NCBI GenBank assembly: GCA_964396965.1
Contig: CAYNGD010000005.1
Span: 1 to 64,000, forward strand
From: JABMRW01 sp964396965
GTDB lineage: Bacteria; Chloroflexota; Dehalococcoidia; Dehalococcoidales; BS750m-G39
DNA: 64,000 nucleotides
Direction of reading: 5' to 3'
Made by a program: the position numbers and the translations under genes. Position 1 is the first letter of the stretch. Each line of letters begins with the position of its first letter. Below are positions 43,908 through 52,611 of this stretch, in pieces. Below the pieces are notes generated by a model. That model saw only the letters and a program-made list of their open reading frames with translations, did no database searches and had not been told where the DNA came from.

Positions 43908-44990
43908 ATGGCAACCAAGAGAAAAGCTACCATGACCGACAAGGAGAGGGTGGCGGCACTGTTAAGGCGAGAAAGGCCGGACCGGGTTCCTATCTGGCCA
44001 ATGGTCGCCGGCTTTCCTATGGTCTATACCCAGACCTCTATCGCCGACGCCTACAACAAACCAGAGGTCTCTCTGGCCGCGCAACGCAAGACCGCGCGGG
44101 ACTTCGGCTGGCTGTTCATGCCAATGATAGCCTACGCCGCCTTCGGCGGCTGGGAGTTCGGGGGAGAAATCAAGTGGCCCAGCAGCGAGTTTGCCCAGGC
44201 GCCGACCGTCCTCAAACATGCCGTGGCCACCCCGGACGATGTCATGAAACTCAAGGTGCCCGATGTTAAGAAAGCCGGCATCATTCCCCTGGTGGTGAAG
44301 TTCTGCGCCCTGGCCGCTAAGGAACAGCTTGATAATAAGCCGTTTAGCGTTGTCCTTTTCATGGAGGGAACTTTTAATACCGCCGCCAATATTGCCGGCG
44401 TGGACACCTTCGCCAAATGGCTGCTCAAGAAGCCCGAAGCCGCCCACCGCCTGCTGCGGCTGGTGGCCGATTTTCAGATTGAGCTGGCCAACTATTATAA
44501 GGACAGCTTCGGCACCGAGGGTGCCGTGCTCTTTGGCGGTGAGCCGAGCTCATCCAATCAGCTAATCTCACCCAGGCAGTTTGAGGAGTTTGCCCTACCC
44601 TATCTCAAGGAAACTCACCAGAAGGTGCTGGCGATGGGCTTTAAGACCTTCCTGATGCATATCTGCGGCGAGCAGAACGCCAACCTGCCCTACTGGGCTA
44701 AAGTCCCCATGGGCAACCCTGGCTTAGTCAGCTTCGGCCACGAGGTTGAGCTGGAAACAGCCGCCAGCTATTTCCCCAACGACATCATCGTCGGCAATCT
44801 GGAGCCGGCCATCATCCAGACCAAGACGCCTGAAGAAGTCTACCAGGCCGCCAAGGAGGTCATCACCAAGGGGGAAAAGCTGGCCAACGGCTTTATCCTG
44901 GCCCCCGGCTGTGAGCTGCCGCCGATGGCGCCGGTGGAAAATGTAAGGGCAATTACCCGGGCGGTTAACGACTTCAGCTGGTATGATTAG
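43908..44990 (+). CDS. UROD-family corrinoid-type methyltransferase homologue
   Basis: A 360-residue TIM-barrel protein of the uroporphyrinogen decarboxylase superfamily. It lacks the UROD start signature but has H-x-C in LMHICGEQNANLPYW and a late Cys in ILAPGCELPP, the zinc ligand set of MtaA/MtbA-type methylcobamide:thiol methyltransferases. It follows fdhD by 49 bases with its own strong AGGAGGG, so it could be in the same transcript. No corrinoid-protein gene is adjacent. Methyl transfer in C1 metabolism or demethylation of methoxylated aromatics are both possible. Confidence 0.82.
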   Translation: MATKRKATMTDKERVAALLRRERPDRVPIWPMVAGFPMVYTQTSIADAYNKPEVSLAAQRKTARDFGWLFMPMIAYAAFGGWEFGGEIKWPSSEFAQAPTVLKHAVATPDDVMKLKVPDVKKAGIIPLVVKFCALAAKEQLDNKPFSVVLFMEGTFNTAANIAGVDTFAKWLLKKPEAAHRLLRLVADFQIELANYYKDSFGTEGAVLFGGEPSSSNQLISPRQFEEFALPYLKETHQKVLAMGFKTFLMHICGEQNANLPYWAKVPMGNPGLVSFGHEVELETAASYFPNDIIVGNLEPAIIQTKTPEEVYQAAKEVITKGEKLANGFILAPGCELPPMAPVENVRAITRAVNDFSWYD

Positions 44991-45008
44991 GGGACGCTCC
45001 CAGCAAAA

Positions 45009-45413
45009 CTATGGCGTTTCGGCGGAATCCCGGCGGTCGCTCTCGGCCAGAACGGCCTTTATTTTCTCCACCAGATAGTCCGGGTTCAGCGGCTTGGAGA
45101 TGTAGTCGTCGGCGCCAAAGCGCTTCGCCGTCTCAAAGATGTCCGCCCGGCCGGTGAACAGGATTATCGGAATCTGCGAAAAGGTGCGTACCTCAACCAG
45201 AACGTCCATACCGCTTAGATTGGGCATCAGAACGTCGAGCAGCATAACATCGAAATTCTGCTTGCGCACCAGCTCAATCGCCTCGGCGCCGCTGGTGGTG
45301 GAAACTACGTCGTATCCGGCATACTTCAGCTTCAGGCCAAACACCCTGCCGATCTGGGGCTGGTCATCAACGATGAGGACGCGTCTCCTGTCCGCCGGTT
45401 CCAAGTCAGCCAC
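45009..45413 (-). CDS. Stand-alone response-regulator receiver protein
   Basis: A 134-residue CheY-like receiver domain with no output domain (VLIVDDQPQ, phospho-acceptor Asp in VMLLDVLMPNLSG, ILFTGRAD, YISKPLN). It begins with GTG at 45413. No kinase lies next to it, so its partner is elsewhere. It converges on the UROD-type gene and diverges from the NEW3 protein gene. Confidence 0.88.
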   Translation of the reverse strand: MADLEPADRRRVLIVDDQPQIGRVFGLKLKYAGYDVVSTTSGAEAIELVRKQNFDVMLLDVLMPNLSGMDVLVEVRTFSQIPIILFTGRADIFETAKRFGADDYISKPLNPDYLVEKIKAVLAESDRRDSAETP

Positions 45414-45535
45414 ATACTCATTGTATCACCTGTCCCACCCGACAACAATGAGAAAGGGCAAATGTCATAAATTTGTAATCTTTACCCGTTCTATTTTATG
45501 ATTATTAAACGGCTAAAAGGCTATTGTTCTCTCAG

Positions 45536-46045
45536 ATGAAAACAGGCAGGAAAAGCCTCGGCTTTCTGTTGATGGCCATGATCCTGATGATTCTGGTGCC
45601 GGCGGGTCAGGCCGCCGCTCAGGAAAATAGCTTTCAACTATCGCTGAACGTGCTGCCCGGCTACTACTACCGGGAGATAACCCCCGGCCAGGAAAGCACC
45701 CTTTATCTGGAAATCAATAACACCGGCAACCAGGCGGTAACCGATATCAGACTGAGTTCGGACAAGCCCGCAGGGTGGAATGTCAGCCTGAGCCCGGAGA
45801 GCATAGCCTACCTTGGCGCCGGCAGCTCTCAGTCCATTGATGTAAGCGTGACCGCCCCATCGGGGACGGAGCGTGGGGACTATACCCTGACGATTATCGC
45901 CCAGGCCAGCCAGACGCGCACGGCAACGAGCACGGTGGTGCACGTGGTGAGCAGCCTCTCCGTCTGGCTCTGGGTTGGTATAGGGCTGGCCGTATTGCTA
46001 ATCGCCGCCTTCGCCTTCATATTCCTTCGCTTCGGGCGGGATTAA
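45536..46045 (+). CDS. Membrane-anchored NEW3/CARDB-like surface protein
   Basis: A protein of about 169 residues with a signal peptide (about 1-27), one beta-sandwich domain of the NEW3/CARDB type (ITPGQESTLYLEINNTGNQA, SAPSGTERGDYTLTI-like strands) and a C-terminal membrane helix (VWLWVGIGLAVLLIAAFAFI) with a short basic tail. I choose the ATG at 45536; a TTG twelve bases earlier is also in frame. Such proteins show extracytoplasmic domains for adhesion or protein contacts. It lies 35 bases before another small membrane-protein gene. Confidence 0.75.
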   Translation: MKTGRKSLGFLLMAMILMILVPAGQAAAQENSFQLSLNVLPGYYYREITPGQESTLYLEINNTGNQAVTDIRLSSDKPAGWNVSLSPESIAYLGAGSSQSIDVSVTAPSGTERGDYTLTIIAQASQTRTATSTVVHVVSSLSVWLWVGIGLAVLLIAAFAFIFLRFGRD

Positions 46046-46080
46046 CGGCATTAATAATTAATACCACTGGAGGAGTAAAG

Positions 46081-46482
46081 ATGATTGAAAGAGTCCACGA
46101 GCACATTATCAACGAACTGGGGACGAACGCCCGCACCGACACCATCTTTGTCCTGGCCGCCATCCTATTGAACCTGATTGCGCTCGGTGTCAATTCCGCC
46201 ATCGCCTCTTCGAGCAATAACGGCACCCAGACCATCGTCATGTTTACCTTTGTCGTCCTGATAATAGTGGTCAACCTGGTCTCCGAAGTCGGCCTGATAC
46301 GGGGGAGGCGGATGAGGCGGAAGCTGCTCAGCGGGCTGCTCAAAATGTACAAAGACCAGGGGGTGGAGGGCTACTACGACCCCAGCATCCTGGGTGACTA
46401 TACTATCAGATACAATCTTTTCATGCTGGCGGTCCTGGTCACCGGCCTGGTGGCTATTATTATCCCCTTTATTATACGCTGA
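46081..46482 (+). CDS. Small integral membrane protein, unknown function
   Basis: A 133-residue protein with three hydrophobic segments (about 22-42, 52-72 and 112-132) and a basic cytoplasmic loop between the second and third (RGRRMRRKLLSGLLKMY). I recognise no family. The ATG follows a good GGAGG. It is 35 bases from the NEW3-type gene and 40 bases from the ROK kinase gene, all on the plus strand; a functional link to either is not evident. Confidence 0.65.
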   Translation: MIERVHEHIINELGTNARTDTIFVLAAILLNLIALGVNSAIASSSNNGTQTIVMFTFVVLIIVVNLVSEVGLIRGRRMRRKLLSGLLKMYKDQGVEGYYDPSILGDYTIRYNLFMLAVLVTGLVAIIIPFIIR

Positions 46483-46522
46483 CACTCTATAGGGTTCCCG
46501 GCAGTTCTAGAGAGGTGAGGAG

Positions 46523-47509
46523 ATGGCAGAAAGAAAAGAGGAGCTAGCCCTCGGCATTGACCTCGGCGGCACCAAGATAGTTACCTCAGTGGTGGAAGCA
46601 GGGGGCCGGATGCTATCGCGCGACTACAGTGTGACCCCGGCCGCCAGGGGCCGGGAGGCCGTCATTCAGGCCATCATAGAATCTGCCCGACGCACACTGC
46701 AGGAGGCCGGTATCTCGTCCTCAGAGCTGACGGCGGTGGGGATTGGTGCGCCTGGGCTTTCCAACCCCGGTAGCGGCGTCCTCTATACCTCGCCCAACCT
46801 ACCCGGCTGGCAGGACGTCCCGCTGAGAGACATCATCGCCCGGGAACTGGGCAGTAAGGCCTATCTCACCAATGATGCCAATGCCGCCGCCATCGGTGAG
46901 TTTTACTACGGGGCGGGCAAGGGGGCCAGCAACTTCGTCTATATCACGGTGAGCACGGGCATCGGCGGGGGCATTATCATCAACGGCGAGCTCTATACCG
47001 GCCCAACCGGCACCGCCGGTGAGGTGGGGCACATGGTCATCGACGATAACGGGCCGCTCTGCAAATGCGGCAACCGGGGGTGCTGGGAGACGCTGGCCTC
47101 AGGCAGGGCGCTGGCCGCGGAAGCCAGGCGCCTTATCAAGAAGGGAACCACCAGCACTATACTGGAACTGGCCGGGGGGGCTATCGATAAGGTGAACGCC
47201 GAGGCCATACACCGAGCCGCCCTAGCGGGAGACAAGCTGGCCAGCCAGCTGATAGCCAGGGCGGCCTACTACCTCGGCGTCGGCCTGGCCAACCTGATAA
47301 ACATCTTCAACCCGGAGGTCATCGTCATCGGGGGAGGCCTGGCCAACATCGGCGACAGGCTGCTCCTACCCGCCTACCAGGAAGCGGGACGGAGGGCCTT
47401 CAAACAGTCCTATCAGGCGGTACGCTTCGCCCGCGCCGAGCTCGGGCAGAACTCTGGGGTAATTGGCGCCGCCGCCTACGCCCTGGAGCAGCCCCGAAGA
47501 AAAACATAG
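46523..47509 (+). CDS. ROK-family glucokinase
   Basis: A 328-residue sugar kinase with the ATP-binding GIDLGGTKIVTSV, the ROK zinc motif C-x-C-G-x2-G-C (CKCGNRGCWET about residue 181), the catalytic Asp in YLTNDANAAAIGE and ExGH in GEVGHM. It phosphorylates glucose or a related hexose at the start of glycolysis. It is the first of five glycolytic genes on the plus strand and lies 18 bases before gap, so glucokinase is the best reading. Confidence 0.9.
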   Translation: MAERKEELALGIDLGGTKIVTSVVEAGGRMLSRDYSVTPAARGREAVIQAIIESARRTLQEAGISSSELTAVGIGAPGLSNPGSGVLYTSPNLPGWQDVPLRDIIARELGSKAYLTNDANAAAIGEFYYGAGKGASNFVYITVSTGIGGGIIINGELYTGPTGTAGEVGHMVIDDNGPLCKCGNRGCWETLASGRALAAEARRLIKKGTTSTILELAGGAIDKVNAEAIHRAALAGDKLASQLIARAAYYLGVGLANLINIFNPEVIVIGGGLANIGDRLLLPAYQEAGRRAFKQSYQAVRFARAELGQNSGVIGAAAYALEQPRRKT

Positions 47510-47527
47510 CAGACAAGGAGGTCAAAA

Positions 47528-48538
47528 ATGACAGTCAAAGTAGGTATCAACGGTTTCGGCCGCATCGGCCGGTTGGCGCTGAGGTCGGCGCTGGAGAGAA
47601 AGAAGGACATCGAGATTGTGGCGGTCAACGACCTGACCGACCCCAGGACCAACGCCCATCTCCTCAAATACGATAGCAGCTACGGGCGCTACCCCGGCGA
47701 GGTAAGCGCCACCCAGGACAGCATAAAGGTGGACGGCAAGGAGATAAAGGTCATCGCCGAGCGGGACCCGGCCAAAATCGGCTGGAGAAACTACGGCGCG
47801 GAGATTGTCATCGAGTCCACCGGCCTCTTCACCGACGCCACCAAGGCCGCCGCCCACAAGCAGGGCGGGGCCAAGAAAATCGTGATTTCGGCGCCGGCCA
47901 AGAATGAGGATATAACCATCGTCCTTGGTGTAAACCAGGGCAAGTACCAGCCGAAAAAGCACCACATCATCTCCAACGCCTCCTGCACCACCAACGGGAC
48001 GGCACCACTGGTCAAGGTGCTCAACGACAGCTTCGGCATCAGGCAGGGGCTGATGACCACCGCCCATTCCTACACCAACGACCAGCGCCTGCTGGATATG
48101 TACCACCGGGACCTGCGCCGGGCGCGGGCCGCCGCCCTGAACATCGTCCCCACCACCACCGGGGCCGCAAGGGCGGTCAGCCTGGTCATACCCAAGCTCA
48201 AGGGCAAGCTGGACGGCATAGCCCTCAGGGTGCCCACCCCCACCGTATCCATAGTTGACCTCGTGGCTAACCTAGAGAAAACCACCACCGTTGAGGAGAT
48301 CAACCAGGCCTTCAAGGCGGCGGCGGAGGGTGAGCTCAAGGGGATACTGGAATACTGCGACCAGCCCCTGGTGAGCACCGATTTCAAGGGAGACCCGGCC
48401 AGCTCCATATTCGACGCCCTGAGCACCATGGTCATCAGCGGCAACATGGTCAAGGTGCTGGGCTGGTACGACAACGAGTGGGGCTACAGCTGCCGCCTGG
48501 TCGACCTGATAGCGTTTATAGCCGATAAAGGGCTCTGA
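47528..48538 (+). CDS. gap: Glyceraldehyde-3-phosphate dehydrogenase
   Basis: A 336-residue type I GAPDH. The NAD-binding start is KVGINGFGRIGRLALR, the catalytic Cys is in SNASCTTNGTAPL, and the C-terminal WYDNEWGYSCRLVDL is complete. NGTAPL replaces the common NCLAPL, as in some Chloroflexota. A GGAGG lies before the ATG. It sits between the glucokinase and pgi, two bases from the latter, so one transcript is likely. Confidence 0.96.
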   Translation: MTVKVGINGFGRIGRLALRSALERKKDIEIVAVNDLTDPRTNAHLLKYDSSYGRYPGEVSATQDSIKVDGKEIKVIAERDPAKIGWRNYGAEIVIESTGLFTDATKAAAHKQGGAKKIVISAPAKNEDITIVLGVNQGKYQPKKHHIISNASCTTNGTAPLVKVLNDSFGIRQGLMTTAHSYTNDQRLLDMYHRDLRRARAAALNIVPTTTGAARAVSLVIPKLKGKLDGIALRVPTPTVSIVDLVANLEKTTTVEEINQAFKAAAEGELKGILEYCDQPLVSTDFKGDPASSIFDALSTMVISGNMVKVLGWYDNEWGYSCRLVDLIAFIADKGL

Positions 48539-48540
48539 TT

Positions 48541-50109
48541 ATGGGGAGAAAGGGGCTGGTGGACAGCAACATCGCCGGGCGCATCTGGCGAAAAGACCAT
48601 ACCCTCTGGAAGCCAGAGCCAGCAGAGATTGTCGAGCGCCTGGGCTGGCTGAACGTAACCGACTGGCTGCAGGAGCAGCTGCCTCAACTGGGTGCCTTTA
48701 GCAACGAGGTGCGGCGGGCCGGCTTCAGGCACGCCGTAGTCCTGGGCATGGGGGGCAGCAGCCTGGGCGCCGAAACGCTCCGCCAGGTTTTCGGCAGTGC
48801 CAACGGCCACCCCGAGATGATAATCCTGGACTCCACCCTGCCGGCGGTGGTGCGGGGGGTGGCCGAGAGAATAGAACCGGAGAAGACGCTGTTCCTGGTC
48901 TCCTCGAAATCGGGCACAACCACCGAGCCGCTCTGTCTATTCCAGTATTTTCATAAGCTGGTTCAGTCGGCTTCGGGGAGTGCCGGCGATAATTTCATAG
49001 CCATCACCGACCCCGGCACCCCGCTGGCGGCGCTGGCCGAGGAGCAAAAATTCAGGCGCGTCTTTCTCAATCCCGCCGACATCGGCGGGCGCTACTCGGT
49101 TCTATCATACTTCGGCATGGTGCCGGCGGCCATCATGGGCATCGACATTCCCAAATTAATCAAGCGCGCCAATAGGATGCGGGAGCAGTGCCGGGAGGAT
49201 TCCCCGCACCGCAACCCTGGAACCTACCTTGGGACTATAATGGGCACCCTGGCCCTCAAGGAGAGGGACAAGCTCACCATAATTACCAGCCCGCCCGTCA
49301 GCGGCTTCGGCCTCTGGGTGGAGCAGCTTATCGCCGAGAGCACCGGCAAGGAAGGCAGGGGGATAGTGCCCGTCGTCGGCGAGCCCAGGCTGGAGCCCCA
49401 ATACTACGGGAATGACCGCCTGTTTATCTACATCAGGCTTAAAGACAGCGCCGATGCCGGAATGGACGACTGGACAAAACACCTGAAGGACTCCGGGCAG
49501 CCGGCGTTCACTCTGGAGATGGATGACAGCTATGACCTGGGGGCCGAGTTCTTCCGCTGGGAGTTCGCCACCGCCGTGGCCGGGGCCATCCTGGGGATAA
49601 ACCCATTCGACCAGCCCAACGTCCAGTCGGCCAAGAAGGCCACCGAGGACACCCTCCGGGACTACCAGCGCACCGGGGAACTGGCCCCGCTTAAAGCGGA
49701 CAAGCCTCAGGACAGCTTCCTGTCCGGCGCCAAGAAAGGCGACTACCTGGCCGTCCTGGCCTACCTGCCCCAGTCCGAGAAGACAGACAAAGTGATAACC
49801 GAGTTCCGCCACAGGGTAGGCCGGAAATACCGAATCGCCACCACCGCCGGCTATGGCCCCCGCTACCTCCACTCCACCGGGCAGCTACATAAGGGAGGGG
49901 CCAACAAGGGGCGCTTCATTCTGGTTACAGCCAAACATCAGAGCGACCTGGCCATCCCCGACAGGCCCTACACCTTCGGTGTACTGGCCGATGCCCAGGC
50001 AGTGGGGGATACGCGGGCGCTGAGGTCGTCCGGCCGCCACCTAGCGGGGCTTCACCTCAGCCGGGACGACGCCGACGTTCTGGCTAAAGCTCTGAATGAA
50101 GTGAGATAG
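48541..50109 (+). CDS. pgi: Glucose-6-phosphate isomerase
   Basis: A 522-residue SIS-fold isomerase that interconverts glucose-6-P and fructose-6-P. Sugar-phosphate loops are visible as VLGMGGSSLGAETLRQ and VSSKSGTTTEPL; DPGTPLAAL, NPADIGGRYSVLSYFG and RYLHSTGQLHKGG follow. It matches the actinobacterial/chloroflexal type that also occurs as the C-terminal half of transaldolase-isomerase fusions; no transaldolase part is present here. It begins two bases after gap. Confidence 0.9.
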   Translation: MGRKGLVDSNIAGRIWRKDHTLWKPEPAEIVERLGWLNVTDWLQEQLPQLGAFSNEVRRAGFRHAVVLGMGGSSLGAETLRQVFGSANGHPEMIILDSTLPAVVRGVAERIEPEKTLFLVSSKSGTTTEPLCLFQYFHKLVQSASGSAGDNFIAITDPGTPLAALAEEQKFRRVFLNPADIGGRYSVLSYFGMVPAAIMGIDIPKLIKRANRMREQCREDSPHRNPGTYLGTIMGTLALKERDKLTIITSPPVSGFGLWVEQLIAESTGKEGRGIVPVVGEPRLEPQYYGNDRLFIYIRLKDSADAGMDDWTKHLKDSGQPAFTLEMDDSYDLGAEFFRWEFATAVAGAILGINPFDQPNVQSAKKATEDTLRDYQRTGELAPLKADKPQDSFLSGAKKGDYLAVLAYLPQSEKTDKVITEFRHRVGRKYRIATTAGYGPRYLHSTGQLHKGGANKGRFILVTAKHQSDLAIPDRPYTFGVLADAQAVGDTRALRSSGRHLAGLHLSRDDADVLAKALNEVR

Positions 50110-50134
50110 ACGCCCGATAAGAGAGGAGACCGAT

Positions 50135-51103
50135 ATGAAAAGAATAGGCATACTCACCAGCGGTGGAGACGCACCGGGCATGAACGCCTGCATCCGCGCC
50201 TCGGTGCGTGCCGCCCTGGCCAAACACGTTGAAATACTGGGCATAAGGTGGGGCTACGCCGGGCTCATCAACGGCGACATTATGCCGCTGGACAGGCGGG
50301 CCATCGCCAACATTATCCACCAGGGAGGGACGATACTGGGCACGGCCCGCTCCGAAGAGTTCAAGACCAGGGAGGGCCGGGCCAGGGCCATCCGGGTCCT
50401 GGAACAACATAAAATAGAGGGGCTGATCCTCATCGGGGGCGACGGCACCTTCCGGGGAGGAACACTGCTCTCCGAGGAGAGCGGCGCAAGCGTGGTGGGC
50501 ATCCCCGGCACCATAGACAACGACTGCTACGGCACCGATTATACCGTCGGCTTTGACACGGCGGTAAATACCGCCCTGGAAGCGATAGACCGCATCCGCG
50601 ATACGGCGGCCTCTCACAACCGCCTCTTCTTCGTGGAGGTGATGGGAAGGCACACCGGCTTCATCGCCCTGGAAAGCGGCCTTGCCGGCGGCGCCGAGGA
50701 GCTTATTATCCCGGAGGTGCCGATGGGCACCGACGAGCTCTGCCAGCACCTGCGACACTATTTCGAGCGCGGCAAGAAGAGCGCCATCGTGGTGGTAGCC
50801 GAGGCCAACCAGCCCGGGGAGGCACTGCGCCTGGCCGCCGAGGTAAAGGAGAAGACCGGCCTTGACTCCAGGGTCTGCATACTCGGCCATATCCAGCGCG
50901 GGGGGGGGCCGACGGCATCGGACCGGATCCTGGCCAGCCGGCTGGGGGTATCCGCCGTGCAGGCACTGCTGGAGGGGAAAGGGGGCTATATGGTCGGGGA
51001 GATAGACCGGCAGATAACCTACACCCCCCTAAGGGACACCTGGGAAAAGAGGAAGCCGCTTCAGGCTAACCTGACCGAGCTGATAAGTATCCTCTCTGAT
51101 TGA
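50135..51103 (+). CDS. pfkA: 6-phosphofructokinase
   Basis: A 322-residue phosphofructokinase with TSGGDAPGMNACIRA, IGGDGTFRGG (the Gly after GGD is typical of ATP users), PGTIDNDCYGTDYTVGFDT with the catalytic Asp, VEVMGRHTGFIAL and LGHIQRGGGPTASDR. It catalyses the committed step of glycolysis. It has a strong GAGGAG ribosome site and follows pgi by 25 bases. Confidence 0.95.
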   Translation: MKRIGILTSGGDAPGMNACIRASVRAALAKHVEILGIRWGYAGLINGDIMPLDRRAIANIIHQGGTILGTARSEEFKTREGRARAIRVLEQHKIEGLILIGGDGTFRGGTLLSEESGASVVGIPGTIDNDCYGTDYTVGFDTAVNTALEAIDRIRDTAASHNRLFFVEVMGRHTGFIALESGLAGGAEELIIPEVPMGTDELCQHLRHYFERGKKSAIVVVAEANQPGEALRLAAEVKEKTGLDSRVCILGHIQRGGGPTASDRILASRLGVSAVQALLEGKGGYMVGEIDRQITYTPLRDTWEKRKPLQANLTELISILSD

Positions 51104-51159
51104 GGTCCGGGGTCAAAGAGGTTTAATATAATAGGATATAATTATAAGAGGTTCAGCTG

Positions 51160-52596
51160 ATGAGACATATAGCCTCCTTGAAAAGACGGACCAAGATAGT
51201 CTGCACCATCGGCCCGGCGACGGACTCGGCCTCGGTGATAGAGCGCCTTATCCGCAGCGGGATGAACGTGGCCCGGCTCAATCTATCCCACGGGAACTAC
51301 CAGACCCACGCCAGGACGGTCAAGACGGTCAGAAGAGCCAGCCAGCGGCTGGGGGTTGAGGTGGCTATCCTGATAGACCTGCCCGGCCCGAAGTACCGCA
51401 CCGGCAAGCTTAAGGGGGGCAAGGCTACCCTGAAGAAGGGGGCGGAGGTCACCCTCACCGTCAGGGATATAGAGGGTGACGCAACGCTGGTGCCGGTGAA
51501 CCTGCCCAATCTCCCCCAAGACGTCAAGCTGGGTGACACCGTCCTGGTTGATGACGGGGCGATGCAGCTCAAGGTTCTGGATAAGACGGATAGCGATATA
51601 AGGTGCCGGATAATCGTGGGGGGTATTCTTACCGAAAGGCGCGGCCTGGTCGTCCCGGGGATGCCCACCTCGGGGCCCTTCGTCACCGACGACCTGAGGG
51701 AGCACCTCCTTTTCTCCCTGGAGCAGAAGCCGGACTACCTGGCAATCTCGTTCGTCAGCAGCGCCGAAGACGTCTCCCGGGTCAAAGACCTGCTGGCTGA
51801 GCAGGGCTCGGCAATCCCGGTTATTGCCAAGATAGAGCGGGGCCAGGCCGTCCGCCATTTTGACGACATTCTCGCGATGAGCTACGGCATCATGGTGGCC
51901 AGGGGAGACCTCGGCGTGGATATCCCCCTAGAGAGGGTGCCCCTGGTGCAGAAGGAGATTATCCGGAAGTGCAACCGGGCGGGCAAACCGGTGATTACCG
52001 CCACCCAGATGCTGGAGTCAATGGTCAGCGCTGCCCGTCCCACCCGGGCCGAGGTGACCGACGTCGCCAACGCCATATTCGACGGCAGCGACGCCATTAT
52101 GCTCTCCGCCGAGACGTCCATCGGCAGCTATCCGCTGGCGGCGACGAAAACGATGGCCAGAATAGCCGTAGAGACGGAGAAAAAGCTGCCCTACGGGCTT
52201 ATGCTCACCGAGCGGAACTCCTGGATTGAACGGCAGACGGACGAGCTTATCAGCTATAACGCCTGCCACACCGCGGCGGCGCTGGGGGCCAGGGCCATCG
52301 TCGCCTTTACCCAGTCGGGCAGCACCGCCAGGCGCGTCTCCAGGTACCGTCCCCGGGTGCCGGTAATAGGCATCACCCCCGACCGGGCTGTCTGCGGCCG
52401 GCTGCTGCTGTACTGGGGGGTCTATCCGGTCTATGTGACCAGTGTTCCTTCAACCGTGGCCCAGATGTTTGCCAGTGCCAAAGAGCACGTCAGGAGCCTG
52501 GGACTGGCCGGGCCCGGCGACCTGATTATCATCACCGGGGGCATACCGGTCGGCACCGCCGGCACCACCAACCTGCTCAAGGTGGAAAAAATCTGA
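51160..52596 (+). CDS. pyk: Pyruvate kinase
   Basis: A 478-residue pyruvate kinase: barrel start TKIVCTIGPATDS, metal/phosphate site VARLNLSHGNY, PK loop ISFVSSAEDV, signature VIAKIERGQAV, MVARGDLGVDIP and ATQMLESM. The C-terminal allosteric domain (about 350-475) contains FTQSGSTARRVSRYRP. It ends the glycolytic run. The 56-bp gap from pfkA is AT-rich and could hold an internal promoter (GATATAAT near 51135). Confidence 0.96.
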   Translation: MRHIASLKRRTKIVCTIGPATDSASVIERLIRSGMNVARLNLSHGNYQTHARTVKTVRRASQRLGVEVAILIDLPGPKYRTGKLKGGKATLKKGAEVTLTVRDIEGDATLVPVNLPNLPQDVKLGDTVLVDDGAMQLKVLDKTDSDIRCRIIVGGILTERRGLVVPGMPTSGPFVTDDLREHLLFSLEQKPDYLAISFVSSAEDVSRVKDLLAEQGSAIPVIAKIERGQAVRHFDDILAMSYGIMVARGDLGVDIPLERVPLVQKEIIRKCNRAGKPVITATQMLESMVSAARPTRAEVTDVANAIFDGSDAIMLSAETSIGSYPLAATKTMARIAVETEKKLPYGLMLTERNSWIERQTDELISYNACHTAAALGARAIVAFTQSGSTARRVSRYRPRVPVIGITPDRAVCGRLLLYWGVYPVYVTSVPSTVAQMFASAKEHVRSLGLAGPGDLIIITGGIPVGTAGTTNLLKVEKI

Positions 52597-52611
52597 GGTG
52601 GAAAATTTGAG

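Noticed and set aside
49156..49872. A 238-codon minus-strand open frame opposite pgi.
   Set aside because: Gly/Val-rich antisense frame without family resemblance; pgi is clear.
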